NCBI GenBank assembly: GCA_004352715.1
Contig: SCFE01000006.1
Span: forward strand, 1,678,752 to 1,742,751
DNA from: Hofstenia miamia
Taxonomy: Eukaryota > Xenacoelomorpha > Acoela
Length of the DNA: 64,000 nt
Direction: 5' to 3'
Below, piece by piece: positions 1 to 10,309 of the stretch (positions within the stretch are counted from its first letter, which is position 1; every line of letters starts with the position of its first letter). A program made the position numbers and the translations under genes. The notes beneath the pieces are model-generated. The model was not told the DNA's origin and did not search any database. It worked only from the letters and a program-made list of their open reading frames with translations.

Positions 1-1187
1 TTGGGTTGTAACCATCTACTCTGCCATTAAATTTTGGTAATGTGGCTTTACAAGTGATCATGTTGTTTCCCACTTCCTGGTTTAGTATTGAGTTGCTGTA
101 TTTGGGTTTCATGTTTTTTGTTGTCCCTTCTTCTTTTCGCAATTGTGTGGTTATTGCCTTTGTGATCTCATCTATGAATTTCTTTTTCTCCACCTCATTC
201 TCATTGTCCAAAGAATCTTCCGATAGGTGATCATGCAGTGGTGAAGCTTGTAGTTTGCGTTCTTTTCTACCTACAAACTGAAAGTTGTGGGACTGTATTT
301 TGTCTTGTTCTTCTTTGGTCAGTTGTAATAGTCTCAGTTTGTCTTTTAATTGAGCTATTTCTTCTTGCCTCAAATCTTTGTCTTTTTGATCAGTTGTCTA
401 TTCTCTACTTCCAGCAAGTCCTGTTGTGATTGTGCTGGCTGTTCATTCTTGCTTGTTTCAAGTCGAATTATTTTACTCTTCAGTTGTGTTATCTCTGCGG
501 CTTGTATATCATTGTCTTGTATTAGCTGCTGGTTTGTTATCTCTAATACATTATTCTTTTCTTGCAGGAGCTGATTTTGTTCCAGAAATCTACTATTTGA
601 TTGTGTTAGTTGCTTCGTGAGTGCCTTAATCTTGTTCTGGAATACTTCACTTTGCTCAATTAGTCTGGTATCCATGTCAACTTGGATATTTCTGATTGTT
701 TCCACACTTGCTAGCTCGATGTCTTCTATCATTTTTGTTAGAAAACCAATTTCTTCTCATAAGAGTTTCTCTGTTTCATTATTTTTTCTCAAAATTTCCA
801 GAATCTCTGGGGTTCCTGGTTCAGAAGAGGATTCCTGTCCTATTGACTCTGGGGTTTGGGTTGCTTCGGAATTCCTTGGGTATGATGACGATCATGTTGC
901 CATGGGGGTGGTGGTTTTCAGAATCGCTTTCTTTGCGCTTCCTCTCTTACTTTTGTTGTTTGTCATTATTTCTTGATGTCATAGTTGCTTTCCAGTTTGG
1001 TTACGATTCAAGAATCCAGTTTGCACTTGTTGTGGTTAAGATTTTCTGCCTTTGCTGACTTTGTATTTCCATTTGCTGCTCTATTGCTTCCTTTTTCCTT
1101 TTCCTTTGAGTTGTCTCAGAGTTTTGAAAGAGTATCACTGTGTGTTTCCTCTCCATTAACTTTGTTCTTATTTGTCATGGTCGCCAT
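1..1187 (-). pseudogene. Gag-like region of a decayed LTR retrotransposon
   Basis: Read on the minus strand, an ATG at 1187-1185 opens a short Lys/Asn/Glu-rich reading frame broken by stops. Further along, 732-370 encodes a 120-residue segment rich in Gln, Glu, Leu, Ile and Lys with heptad-like spacing, which I read as a coiled coil. The start codon sits directly after an LTR-like block (1188-1790), so by position this is a Gag-type ORF. No zinc knuckle, protease or reverse transcriptase is visible before the window edge, so the element continues outside. The frame is interrupted at several places (a stop soon after the ATG and another before 1000), so it is a relic. An isolated host coiled-coil exon is the alternative for 370-732. 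Confidence 0.4.
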
Positions 1188-1790
1188 GTAACATTCTCCA
1201 CCTGGCCTATTTGCACTGTGTATTATTGCTAATAAATACCACTCAGTAAATTGCGGGTGAGGAGTTACTACATTGGTGAACCACCAAACTTTTCCTCTCT
1301 ACTTAACTAGTTAGTTTAATCGAGTACTAATCATCACTATTTAGGTGACAAAGCAGTGTGACGTTTCCTCTTTGAATCATCTGTGGGCTACTGCCCAAAG
1401 CCGATCTCCACATCACAGTTCTTCTCCTTCATGAACGATTGACCGAATCCACTGCACCATCTCAGCTCAACGATGACTAATTATGTGTACCTTATTTTAG
1501 CTCAGTGCGTGTACTCATGTCAAGTTGTAACTGACTTAAACTCAATTTTGTAAAGTGTTTGTTGGTTTGATTAAGTAAAGCAACCGGGCATTGACACTAA
1601 CTGCATTTAAATAATATTAAAGTAGCCATTACCATAAAATTACTGGCTTTGTAAATTAATTAATAGATTGCAGTTTCCTATACTTACATTTAATAATGGT
1701 ACATGTAAGGTCATTTATTCGGTCGATTATAGTCAAGTCTCCTACTATTAAGAATAGATATATATTCCTAGGGTTCGACTATCAGGTCAT
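1188..1790 (-). repeat. LTR and leader of a retrotransposon family, copy A
   Basis: The reverse complement of this block matches 4140-4660 over several stretches, for example a shared 'AAATTGAGTTTAAGTCAGTT' and 'GAGCTGAGA' in the same order and spacing. It ends just before a Gag-like ATG at 1187. A segment reading TTTGGTGGTTCACCAATGT on the minus strand lies where Ty3/gypsy elements carry their LTR/leader junction. The exact ends are not certain; no terminal TG..CA pair could be fixed. Confidence 0.5.
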
Positions 1791-2355
1791 TTCAAGCATC
1801 TATTATTTCATACATGTATAGATCGATGGTCAGACTAAGCAAGAATCGAAAAACTCCTAACCGTAACATAAGTGCAGTTTCATGACTGGCACAAGGACCC
1901 TTCAAATCAATCCCATGATGGAATCCAGCCACTACTTGACACAACTTGCAGGGCTGCACATTTTTTTAAATAATCAAACCAGATAAATGAAGAATGAAAA
2001 TAAAATAAACTCCGAAGAATTTATTGTTCATCAAATTTCTCTTAAGTTCTCAGCTATTTATTTAAAAGTTGTAAAGTACCTGCTGATTTTGAATTTCAAA
2101 TAAATCTTCTGCCAATATGGCTGTTTTTATGCAAGCATAATTTCGCTTGTTACAATTGGTCAAAAATTACTTAATTGGCTACAGTAATTTTCTTAGAGTG
2201 TGCAATATTGTGACTTAGTTGCATCTTACAAAATAAATAAGATAATTAACTAAATTTTACAATCATAATTCTGATCACTATTAATCATTCAATGTTAATC
2301 TTTGTTTGCAGCTTAGTTCTTTTGGATGAAGCTACAATAAACATTATTATACTAT
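1791..2355. other. AT-rich stretch without recognised gene
   Basis: No coding potential or repeat structure was seen between the copy A LTR and the left LTR of the outer element. Confidence 0.5.
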
Positions 2356-2608
2356 TGTGGTATAACTGCATCAATTATCAATTTCAATTTCAAGAAAATT
2401 AGCTCTTTTGTAAACTGTGCAATTTTAACTTAATTATTTCCACTAAATTATTGCACAGCATTTTTTGTTAGCTTAAAAGGTTAATGTACAGAACCTGTTT
2501 TATTTATTCATGTTAGCAACAGTGTACTATTGTCTGATTCTTTTACCAGTTTCATTTGCATAAATATGTGTGATTTATTCATTTTTGGATCAGCACTTAT
2601 TCTCAGCA
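2356..2608 (+). repeat. Left (5') LTR of outer element
   Basis: Direct repeat of 9475-9732 with the same TGTGG start and conserved internal blocks, such as one around 'TACAGAACCTGTT'. The clear divergence between the two copies argues for an old insertion. Confidence 0.7.
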
Positions 2609-2658
2609 AATCCTTTTTTCATTTATTATCTTAACCACCAGTGCCACATAATTACCAC

Positions 2659-2790
2659 TGTTGTGAGATAGAGGAGATAAAACAAGGGTACTGCTATTCC
2701 AGCTTTATTCAAATAAGTCTAAAAACAAATGACAACTAAGAATGAGTTAAGTACACATTAAAAATAAGTTAAGTACACATTATCATTACA
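2659..2790 (-). repeat. 3' LTR of Ty3/gypsy element
   Basis: About 130-bp direct repeat of 7459-7588, bounded by TG..CA on the minus strand and preceded on that strand by a polypurine tract. The short length is unusual but within the range of small Ty3/gypsy LTRs. Confidence 0.8.
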
Positions 2791-2912
2791 CTCTCCCTTC
2801 ATTTAAAAGTCTGCTGTATAATCAGCAAAGCAAATCAGGTGTTTTCTGGTCCTGGTAGATCAGCAAACCTTAGGACAGACAGTTTCATCTTCATGTTGGA
2901 GGTCATTAAAGG

Positions 2913-3173
2913 TCAATGAAAGGCTTCTTTGTTTAAAACAACTTCTTCATTCTGATAATTGGAATCACTAATACTATTTCCACATTCAGATGGAGATGTT
3001 AGTGGATTGTTGGTAACATCTGATTGAGTAAAAGTTTCCTCTTCATTGTTAGGTGAACCTTCTTGGTGATCACTAATAACAGGTTCATGCAATACATCCA
3101 TAGGTTGATAATGTTGCAAATCAGAGATTCTAGGCTCTTCTTTAGGGACATTTATGAAAACATCTTGTAGCAT
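2913..3173 (-). pseudogene. Acidic tail ORF after Ty3/gypsy integrase
   Basis: An 86-residue open frame rich in Glu, Asp, Ser, Asn and Pro, lying between the integrase end (about 4700) and the 3' LTR. I do not recognise a domain. By position it is the C-terminal tail of Pol or a small extra ORF of the retrotransposon. The intervening DNA was expanded by later insertions (foldback at 3381-3825, LTR copy B at 4140-4660), so the tail is now separated from Pol. Confidence 0.35.
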
Positions 3174-3380
3174 AATCCAAAAAATAGTGCTGCTAAAGAA
3201 GAGAAGATCAAAGGATTAGTCAGTATTAAGATCAAGTTATGATTTATTGATTAAGAACAATTTAAGTTTATTTATCATCATTATTTTTGTAAATGCAACT
3301 AAGAAATAAAATAGCAAATTAGTACTTGTTATTGAATAATTTGACTAAATGAAGGGGGCAAAATTGCTTCCATTATTTTT

Positions 3381-3825
3381 AGCCATTTTGGAAGACAAAT
3401 GGGGGATATTCACAAAATTTTAAATTTTTTTGAAATGGTCTAATTTTGTATATATTTGAGTGATATTTACAAAAAAAGATGTACCAGACCCTGAAATTTA
3501 TTAGTTTTTCTTTAAATTGATTTTTATTTTCATAATCCCATTACGGAAATTTCATTTTTATGATGTCACTTCAGTGTAAACAAATTTGATAACATGTAGA
3601 GTATAAAGTAAAAGATATTGAAATAAACATGTTATCAAATTTGTTTACACTGAAGTGACATCATAAAAATGAAATTTGGGTAATGGGATTGTGAAAATAA
3701 AAATCAAATTAAGGAAAAACTAATAAATTTCAGAGCCTGGTACACCTTTTTTTGTAAATATCACACCAATATATACAAAATTAGTCCATTTCAAAGAAAT
3801 TTAAAAGCCATTTTGGCAGACAAAT
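3381..3825. repeat. Foldback (hairpin) element with about 180-bp arms
   Basis: 3417-3596 and 3628-3807 are near-perfect reverse complements separated by a 31-bp loop. A 20-bp direct repeat (AGCCATTTTGG.AGACAAAT, one mismatch) lies at 3381-3400 and 3806-3825, at the outer edges. The structure looks like a foldback-type non-autonomous DNA element inserted in the 3' part of the Ty3/gypsy element. A 20-bp flanking repeat is longer than usual for a target duplication, so it may belong to the element. Confidence 0.75.
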
Positions 3826-4139
3826 TAAATTCAAATTTTGAATGACAGGTACTTTTTGAATTAGAGTATAAATAGAGCTGAAATCAATTTGGAAATTGTT
3901 GAAGTAAATTCTTTGAAAATCTTATCTTTAGATTTCATTCCATTTGCTTCTCTATAAATCATGTCAAGCTAAACAGTAAATGCAATAGTAGTGGCTTGGG
4001 CACACATTGGGAGTGATTTGAGGCTCCTTGATCCAAGCCACAAACCTGCATTTAGGTTAGGTATATGAATAGGAGTTTTTCTCTGTTTAGCTGACTATAG
4101 ATTCATTCATTTGCATGTATTAAATAATTGACATTAGAG

Positions 4140-4660
4140 ATAAGGCTGGATAGCCTATTGTAGGTTATATCTATATTATACTGTCAAATTAGGTGACCTA
4201 TAAATATACCAATAAATAGACTGAGCATGTACTGTTATTTAAATGTAAGGTAGGAAGCTGCAAGTAATTATTTACTTTATCTAACTATATTAAGTAAAGC
4301 CAATAGTTTTTGGTAATGGCTGAAGTAATATTTATTAAGCAGCTAGTGACATTGCCAGGTTGCAAAGTATCATAATTACACATTACAAATTGAGTTTAAG
4401 TCAGTTACAAACAGCATTGAGAGCTGCACTGAGTTAGGATAGGGAACACATAAGTACTTTGATGAGCTGAGACTTTGAACTACTCAATCAATGATGGAGG
4501 CACATGTGGATTGATTCAGAGATCAGGGTTGGCCAGAGGCCATAGCCAAATCACAGAGTGGTATACCTAAACAGTATCAAGTTACTTCAAGTTAAACAAA
4601 GGTTAATGATAGTGTATCTCATGTCAGAGTAAAACAAAGTTAACATCAGTACATCCCTAC
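4140..4660 (+). repeat. Solo LTR-like block, copy B (family of 1188-1790)
   Basis: Matches the reverse complement of 1188-1790 in colinear blocks, so the two are in opposite orientation. It lies between the integrase and the 3' LTR of the minus-strand Ty3/gypsy element, hence a later insertion there. No coding region of its own was seen next to it. Confidence 0.5.
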
Positions 4661-4699
4661 CTGCACATAATGAGGAACAATGATTTAAAAGAATAATTT

Positions 4700-5720
4700 A
4701 CTCTCTCTTAAAGCTTGGTAGTGGATGCTACAATCTTGCTTATGTTCAGTTCCTTTTGGAGCAATGTCATTTATAGAAATAGTACTCTGGCAGCCATTAG
4801 GATACTCAAAACAAATGACCTTATGTTTCACAATTTCTACTATTTTTACTAGGCTTGACAAGGTTGTCTCTTTTGTTTCTAAGAAAATTTCTCAGCAGAA
4901 CATAAGCTCCAGGTGATACCCACAAAGGTAATTAACAACCAATGTAATTTCTTCTTTCATAATGTAGTAACCTATGGTGAGGTGTATTATTGGTTGCTGT
5001 ACACAGTAAGGTTCTTATAGAAGATAAAGCTTCTGGCAATACTTCTTCCCAGTAATCAGGTGATAATTTTCTTTTGTCTAACAAACATAATACAGCTTTC
5101 CATATTACTCTGTTATATTGTTCATTCTGCCTCTTTCCATTTTGATGGTAAGGTGTTGTTTTCAATTGTGATATTCCATTTTCAACACAAAATTGCTGGA
5201 ATTCTTTGGATTGGAATTGACTTCTGTGATCACTGTGGATCAATGCCTGGACAACCAAAAATGGAGAATAGGTCTTTCAGAGAAGATACTATTGCAGTTG
5301 TTGTTGCTTCCTTCATCATGTAAATGAATGGAAATCTGCTATACTTATTGATAATAATAAAAAGCATTATGTTGCCCAATCCAATAGCTGGTGTCTTGGT
5401 TCCAACAAAGTCTAACAATAATCTTTTGAAGGGTTTGGACGATTTTATTAATTTGCTAGGCTCTGATTTAACAAACCTGGGATTAGTTTGCAACAGTTTC
5501 CCAACCTAAGACTATGTTCTTCACTTCTTGCAGCAAGAATGGCAAATTCTGAATGTGAATATATTGCCACATTCTTGAAACTATTGGATGAGCTAATTCA
5601 CAGAGAATGTCATAAAGTTACTTATTATGACTTGCCCCAACCCCTGCTATTCATGAGAGTGCATTGGCACCAATATTTTCAGTCCCAGATTTGTAAAGAA
5701 TGTCATATCTATAATCAGTG
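4700..5720 (-). pseudogene. Integrase of the Ty3/gypsy element
   Basis: Two overlapping minus-strand frames (5493-5230 and 5258-4932) together cover an rve-type integrase core: LLLDFVG with the first catalytic Asp, an HSDH(R)SQF block with the second, then TTPYHQNGK and QNEQYN with the catalytic Glu region. A frameshift near 5240 separates the two pieces. Downstream, 4916-4700 encodes a C-terminal segment ending in a 'STISINDIAP' type motif that is standard for this integrase class. Upstream to about 5720, minus-strand His/Cys residues fit the H2C2 region. Frame breaks and a stop in the C-terminal part mean it is inactive. Confidence 0.8.
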
Positions 5721-5739
5721 AGTTCTAAGCACCATCACA

Positions 5740-6180
5740 GAAGTTTCTCAATTTTGATCTTTGATTTATTATTGGAAAAGACAAATGCTACACTCTTCAT
5801 GTCAGTTTTGATGGTAACAGGAAATGATCTCAAAATTCCATCAAATTTTCTTTCTCAATAGAAGGATAAATTTTCTCAGAATGATTAAGAGTTCTTGAAA
5901 AGAATGCTATAGGTCATTCCTTCTGAGTAAGCACTGATCCAATAGCCTATGCAAATTCATCTGTTTTGAGAATGAGCTTCCCATCTTCTGGTCTAGGCAT
6001 CAATAAGCAAGCTGAGTGAATTTCTTTTTTGAGTGCTTTAATAGAAGTAACAGCAGCATTGATAATGGGACAGAAAGCTTGCTGTAAGCATTACAATAAC
6101 AGCTTTATCTTATAAGAATAGTTTCTAATCCATTTAGCATAGTAAGTGAAAAACCTGATTAACCAGTGCAGTTTCATTTT
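5740..6180 (-). pseudogene. RT thumb and RNase H remnant of the Ty3/gypsy element
   Basis: Minus-strand translation gives, with several stops, an FTYYAKWI-like thumb segment, a 'LILKTDEFA' block equivalent to the first RNase H Asp, then AIGSVLTQKE and PIAFFSRTLNHSEK, classic Ty3/gypsy RNase H signatures. The palm and fingers (including YxDD) should lie between here and the protease at about 6480, but only some 300 bp remain there, so I infer an internal deletion. Confidence 0.65.
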
Positions 6181-6369
6181 GTCATCAGGGAGAGGAAAAT
6201 TCTCTAGGGTTGTGAATCTTTGTGTGTCAGATCATTCTGCTCCCAAAGGTATTATGTACCCAAGCATTGATATTTCAGTGAGTCCAAATGCCACTTGTCT
6301 GCAATAGATGCAGTGATCTCTAATGGTTCTTGAACACCTTGAAAATTGAATTTAACACTTTGATGTTGT

Positions 6370-6670
6370 TGTAAAATGTCTAAGCCTATTAAAACGTCTG
6401 AGATGAGAATTGTACTGTATAAAACCTTTCTTTTGACGATAGAAGAATCTCTGTGTTGCCTATAATGTCCAAACTATCTCTGTTGGCAAGCCTCAATTTG
6501 GATGGTTTACTACAAATTTTCAAACTGAACTTTTCACAAATCTTCTTTATTATCTATGAATCAGTTGAACCAGAGTCAATAAGTGCATTGACTTCTCTCT
6601 CCTTTTCACCTATTCTTACAACTTGATAAATTGTTTTTGATTGTCTTTTGTGTGATGCAAAAAGGACAGC
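6370..6670 (-). pseudogene. Aspartic protease remnant of the Ty3/gypsy element
   Basis: On the minus strand, around 6585-6560, the frame reads L-I-D-S-G-S followed soon by a stop; D-S-G is the retropepsin catalytic motif. Downstream text (LANRDSLDIIGNTEIL) resembles the flap/second-strand region of these proteases. It lies between the zinc knuckle and the RNase H remnant, as expected. Confidence 0.55.
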
Positions 6671-6699
6671 AACAAACTGTTCTTCCTCTTAATCAGACC

Positions 6700-7440
6700 C
6701 TTCCTTTACTGCTGCAATAGTTGAATGGCAGACAGCTGCCCAATGCCCAGATTTGCCACATTTGAGGCAGTGCAAGTTTCTTGCAGGGCACTTGTTGTGA
6801 TTGTGCTTTTTCTCTCAACAAAAACTATACTTGGCAAAATTAAAACTACTGTATTTTCTTAGATTATTTTGAGGCTTCTTTTCTGCTGCTGCAGTTAAAG
6901 AAGAATTTGTTGGCAGAGTATCTGTATTGAGTGAATTAGAAAAATCAGTAGACATTTCTATTGCATTTGCAAGACTGATGCACTTGTTTAGGTTAGCTTC
7001 TTTATCACTTAACTCAAGTAATCTCACTCTGGTGATATCAGATTGTAACCCAAAAACAAGTCCATCCCTGAGTAAGATATCCCTGTGTTTGCTTGCTTTT
7101 TGTTCTTTGCAATCACATTGCCCACTAAAATACATAATCATTTAATAAATTCTGCTATGCTTTCTTCTGATTTCTGAAAAGAACTTAATGTTGTACAAAT
7201 ATAACTTGAGTTGGTTTCAGAAATTGAGAGTCAAGAATGGTTAATGCATTGTCAAAAGATGCTGTGAGTTCAAGAATTGCAAATAAATCTGATCCAGCAT
7301 GGGAATGAAGATAAGTTAGCTTGTGGTTGTTGTCTGTTATTTTATTGATAGATAAGCCATCTACAAAGCATGTTTTCCACCATTTCCACTGTTTTGTTGT
7401 AGGGATTGTAGGCAGACCAGCCAGCCTGAATTTCATGATT
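6700..7440 (-). pseudogene. Gag with CCHC zinc knuckle of the Ty3/gypsy element
   Basis: Two minus-strand ORFs (7436-7185, 83 aa; 7141-6815, 108 aa) form a split Gag. The first begins 22 bp after the 5' LTR and carries the 'W..W...F' spacing common in these Gags. The second resembles the rest of the capsid. Further on, around 6770-6730, the minus strand encodes C-x2-C-x4-H-x4-C (CLKCGKSGHWAAVC), a retroviral-type zinc knuckle. A frameshift near 7160 and a stop before the knuckle break the ORF. Confidence 0.7.
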
Positions 7441-7458
7441 AGAATTGTTTGAATAAAT

Positions 7459-7588
7459 TGTTGAGAGAGAGGAGATAAAACAAGGGTACTGCTAATCCAG
7501 CTTTATTTAAACAAGTCTAAAAACAAATCACAAATAAGAATGAGTTAAGTACACATTAAAAATGAGTTAAGTACACATTATCATTAAA
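7459..7588 (-). repeat. 5' LTR of Ty3/gypsy element
   Basis: Partner of 2659-2790; close match except for a few substitutions. ACCAC follows at 7589-7593, matching 2654-2658. Confidence 0.8.
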
Positions 7589-7593
7589 ACCAC

Positions 7594-9474
7594 CACAGCA
7601 CTCTGAGTACACATATTATTTCACAATTAACTATATCAATGTCAAGAGAAAGTCTGTGTACAAGTATTTTTTTACAAGTACCATACCACTGAAGTATTTT
7701 TTTACAAGTACCATACCACTGTCAGAGGGATTTATTTTCACCAAGAAGATGTTGAACCCTATAAAGAAGAGATGGAACCCTTTACAACTGGATTGCAGAT
7801 GAAAATCTCATTTCTCAGTGCAGTAACCAAACCAGAACTTTTTTTTACAAATTATTGCAGAAAACCCTAAATACTTTCTTAACTATTAGTTTTGACCAAG
7901 CCAGCTACATATACCAGTTGAAGTCCTTTAACAGGCAAACAGCAAATACCAAACACACAAAGTCAACAGAAGCAAAAAGCCACTACCCCAAAACAAACTG
8001 CCCACTAACCTAAAGACAACATTTTCTTAGATGAGCAACTCATCAAAATACTAATTTCCATCAAAGATGAACTGAGCAAAATTAAAGAAACAATTGTACT
8101 CATGGAAATAGAGAATTGCAAATGCTTTGATGCAATATACAAAGAAAATCTACAATCCATTACAGGAAATCCCCCACACTACAAACTCTGAAACTGTAGA
8201 ACAGCCCACTCTAACTGTTCAAAACACAGGACATTGTGATAATCTAATGATTACCAAACTAAATAATGATAATTGGAAAGCCAATAAAACTCCTAAGTCA
8301 AATGAAAAAAAAATTCATTCAATTACCACAAATATTTCTGATACATATCTTCAGGAACAATTTCATGATACTGTGACCTATTCTAAAGTTGTTTTTAAAC
8401 CTTCACATACATTGCCTCCCCACAGGGTGTGCACTCTAAACACATACATTTCCAAAAACTGTTATACTAGCAAGGATTGATCTGAGGCATTGCAATTCAT
8501 TCTTATCACAGTTTGGTGTTTTACTGCTAGTGAGAGCTTTAGTGATTTGATCAACAACCACAGGCAATTGGTGAGGGGTGAATGGTGTGTCTTCCAGAAG
8601 TGTTGAAATAGAGACTGGGGGAGCTGAAGAATGAGGTGGAGCGTTCTGATTAGGGTGTTGAGAAGATTGTCCAGATTCGAGAGATTTGAGATGTTGTGTG
8701 ATTCTGTCGAGGAGATGGACAAGCTGTTCATCACAGTTCTGGCTTTGTGACCTGGTCTGTGAATTAACATTTATAAAATTCTCTATTGTTGAAACAGACT
8801 GAAATCCAAAGTATACCCCAAATATCTTCAGGAACAATTTCACCATCCTGGAACCTAGCCTAGCATTGTTATTAAACATTCATGTACATTGCCTCCCCAC
8901 AGGGTGTGCACTCTAAACACATACATTTCCAAAAACTGTTATACTAATTCAAATTTTTTGTTTGATTTGAACTGTGATGAACATACTGTTGCAGAACCCC
9001 AGCAGCAACAACAAACAACTGCTGCTATTTCAGTCAGAGATCTGCCTCTGCTCAATGCTCTCTAGAATGTTACAAACAAAACTACTCTCATGCTTGAACA
9101 ATTAGAAGTGGAACATCACATCCTTGCTTTGTCACCATCATTAACATTCCCAATCTCACATGGAACTTAAGAACTATTATGCAAAAGCAAATCCAATGAA
9201 CTTGCCATTATTCCTAACTCTGCCAAGCTCAATAATTGGCTTTTATATGATACATTGTTAATGAGGTCTCTACCAGAAAATGATACCAAATCAATAACTC
9301 TGTGTAGAAAATATTAAATCAGAATTATCAACAAATAAATACCTACCTCAAGATGTCTATTTCATTATGGATACATTCAAAAAAGTATATGTGGGGCACT
9401 ATATGTGACACAACATCATCCAACAGGACACTGTGAAAATCCTGGACTAAAATAGCCCAGTTTAGAGGGGGGCG
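7594..9474 (+). pseudogene. Internal region of outer LTR element with Gag-like ORF pieces
   Basis: Plus-strand open pieces run at 8127-8480 and again from about 8947 to 9320, the latter with a stop or two. The second piece has a readable 'AKLNNWLLYDTLLMRSLPE' segment and ends just before the polypurine tract at 9464. I do not recognise a known retroviral domain; a Gag-like or element-specific protein is likeliest by position. The reading frame is split by a 476-bp insertion/duplication (8471-8946). There is no reverse transcriptase or integrase. Confidence 0.4.
8343..8946. repeat. Direct repeat of about 127 bp around an antisense ORF
   Basis: 8343-8469 and 8819-8946 are diverged direct copies; the last 60 bp (CATTGCCTCCCCACAGGG...) are almost identical. 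Between them lie about 350 bp encoding a minus-strand frame (8879-8436, 147 aa) rich in Ser, Pro, His and Gln. Excising one copy plus the insert would restore the plus-strand frame from 8480 into 8947, so the insert is secondary. Confidence 0.6.
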
Positions 9475-9732
9475 TGTGGCATAACTGCATTAATTATCTA
9501 TTTTAATTTCGCCACATTGAGGAATTTAGTTCTTTTGTGAACTGTGGAATTTTAGCTTATTTATTTCCGTTAAATTATTACGCAGTATTTTTGTTAGGTT
9601 AAAAGGTTATTGTACAGAACCTGTTCTATTTATTCATGTTAGCAACAGTGTACTATTGTTTGATTCCTTCACCAGTTTCATTTGTATAAATATGTGCAAT
9701 TTATTCATTGTTGATTCACTTTATTCTCAGTA
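9475..9732 (+). repeat. Right (3') LTR of outer element
   Basis: Direct repeat of 2356-2608, immediately preceded by the polypurine tract AGAGGGGGGCG. Confidence 0.75.
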
Positions 9733-10141
9733 GTCATTTAGCTTATTTTCTTGTAACTGTTACTTTTTATAAAAATGTATTTCTAATTTTTCAACTGCAT
9801 TGTTAAAGAACACCCATTCAGCGGACATCAGGTTAATGGTCATCATTTAACTAGGTTAGGTATATGGATAGGGCACCTGCACTGCTATTCCTTCATAATG
9901 AAATTTATTATTAATGCTTTCACGTAAGTTGCATGAGATGAGAAATGCACTGAGTTTAGTTTATGTTACTTAGCATTTATGTTCACCACTTGCACCCAAG
10001 AGTTAGGGCTTCTTGTTTCTTAATTAAATTAGGGCTCTAGTCTTATACAACTCTTCTAAAAGGTTATCTATATCAGGTCGGCAGAGTGTGGCCACTCTTC
10101 CCTAACACGATATCCTGTTTACTTTTAACTTTAATTAGTAT

Positions 10142-10260
10142 ATGGTATTATACATAATACTGTTTCAGGTAATATTGCACCCGATTTTCAAGTTTAAAAT
10201 ACCATTATTATACATAATACCACTTCAGGTAATATTGCCAGTCGATTTTCAAGTTTGAAA
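10142..10260. repeat. Tandem duplication, two units of about 59 bp
   Basis: Two adjacent copies of a unit containing ATTATACATAATAC, then TTCAGGTAATATTG, then GATTTTCAAGTTT, with a few substitutions. Confidence 0.75.
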
Positions 10261-10261
10261 C

Positions 10262-10267
10262 TATATA

Positions 10268-10309
<42 letters not shown>
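10262..10309. repeat. (TA)n microsatellite
   Basis: About 48 bp of alternating TA with one interruption by C. Confidence 0.9.

Larger units (their letters stand above)
2659..7588 (-). mobile_element. Ty3/gypsy retrotransposon with LTRs, PPT and 5-bp target duplication
   Basis: A 4.9-kb minus-strand element. Short LTRs of about 130 bp lie at 2659-2790 (3') and 7459-7588 (5'). On the minus strand they begin TGTAATGATAATGTG and end CTCACAACA or similar. The 5-bp ACCAC is found directly outside both LTRs (2654-2658 and 7589-7593), as expected for integrase-mediated insertion. A purine tract AATGAAGGGAGAG abuts the 3' LTR (2791-2803). In minus order it holds gag (7436-6815), a CCHC knuckle, aspartic protease, RT thumb/RNase H, integrase and a C-terminal tail. 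The RT palm appears deleted, and several stops and frameshifts show it is dead. Confidence 0.85.
2356..9732 (+). mobile_element. Outer LTR retrotransposon, interrupted by a Ty3/gypsy element
   Basis: Two similar direct repeats of about 255 bp (2356-2608 and 9475-9732) start TGTGGYATAACTGCA and end near TTCTCAG(C/T)A. A purine tract AGAGGGGGGCG at 9464-9474 lies immediately upstream of the right copy, the position of a polypurine tract, which fixes the plus orientation. Removing the nested minus-strand element (2659-7588 plus one ACCAC) leaves only about 1.9 kb of internal sequence. That contains a decayed Gag-like ORF but no protease, reverse transcriptase or integrase, so it is either a non-autonomous element or one with a large deletion. 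No clear target duplication flanks it. Confidence 0.7.

Noticed and set aside
42-1191. Several overlapping plus-strand frames rich in Phe, Leu, Ser and Val
   Set aside because: They are the antisense of a Glu/Lys/Gln-rich Gag-like region on the minus strand, and show the composition expected of such shadows.
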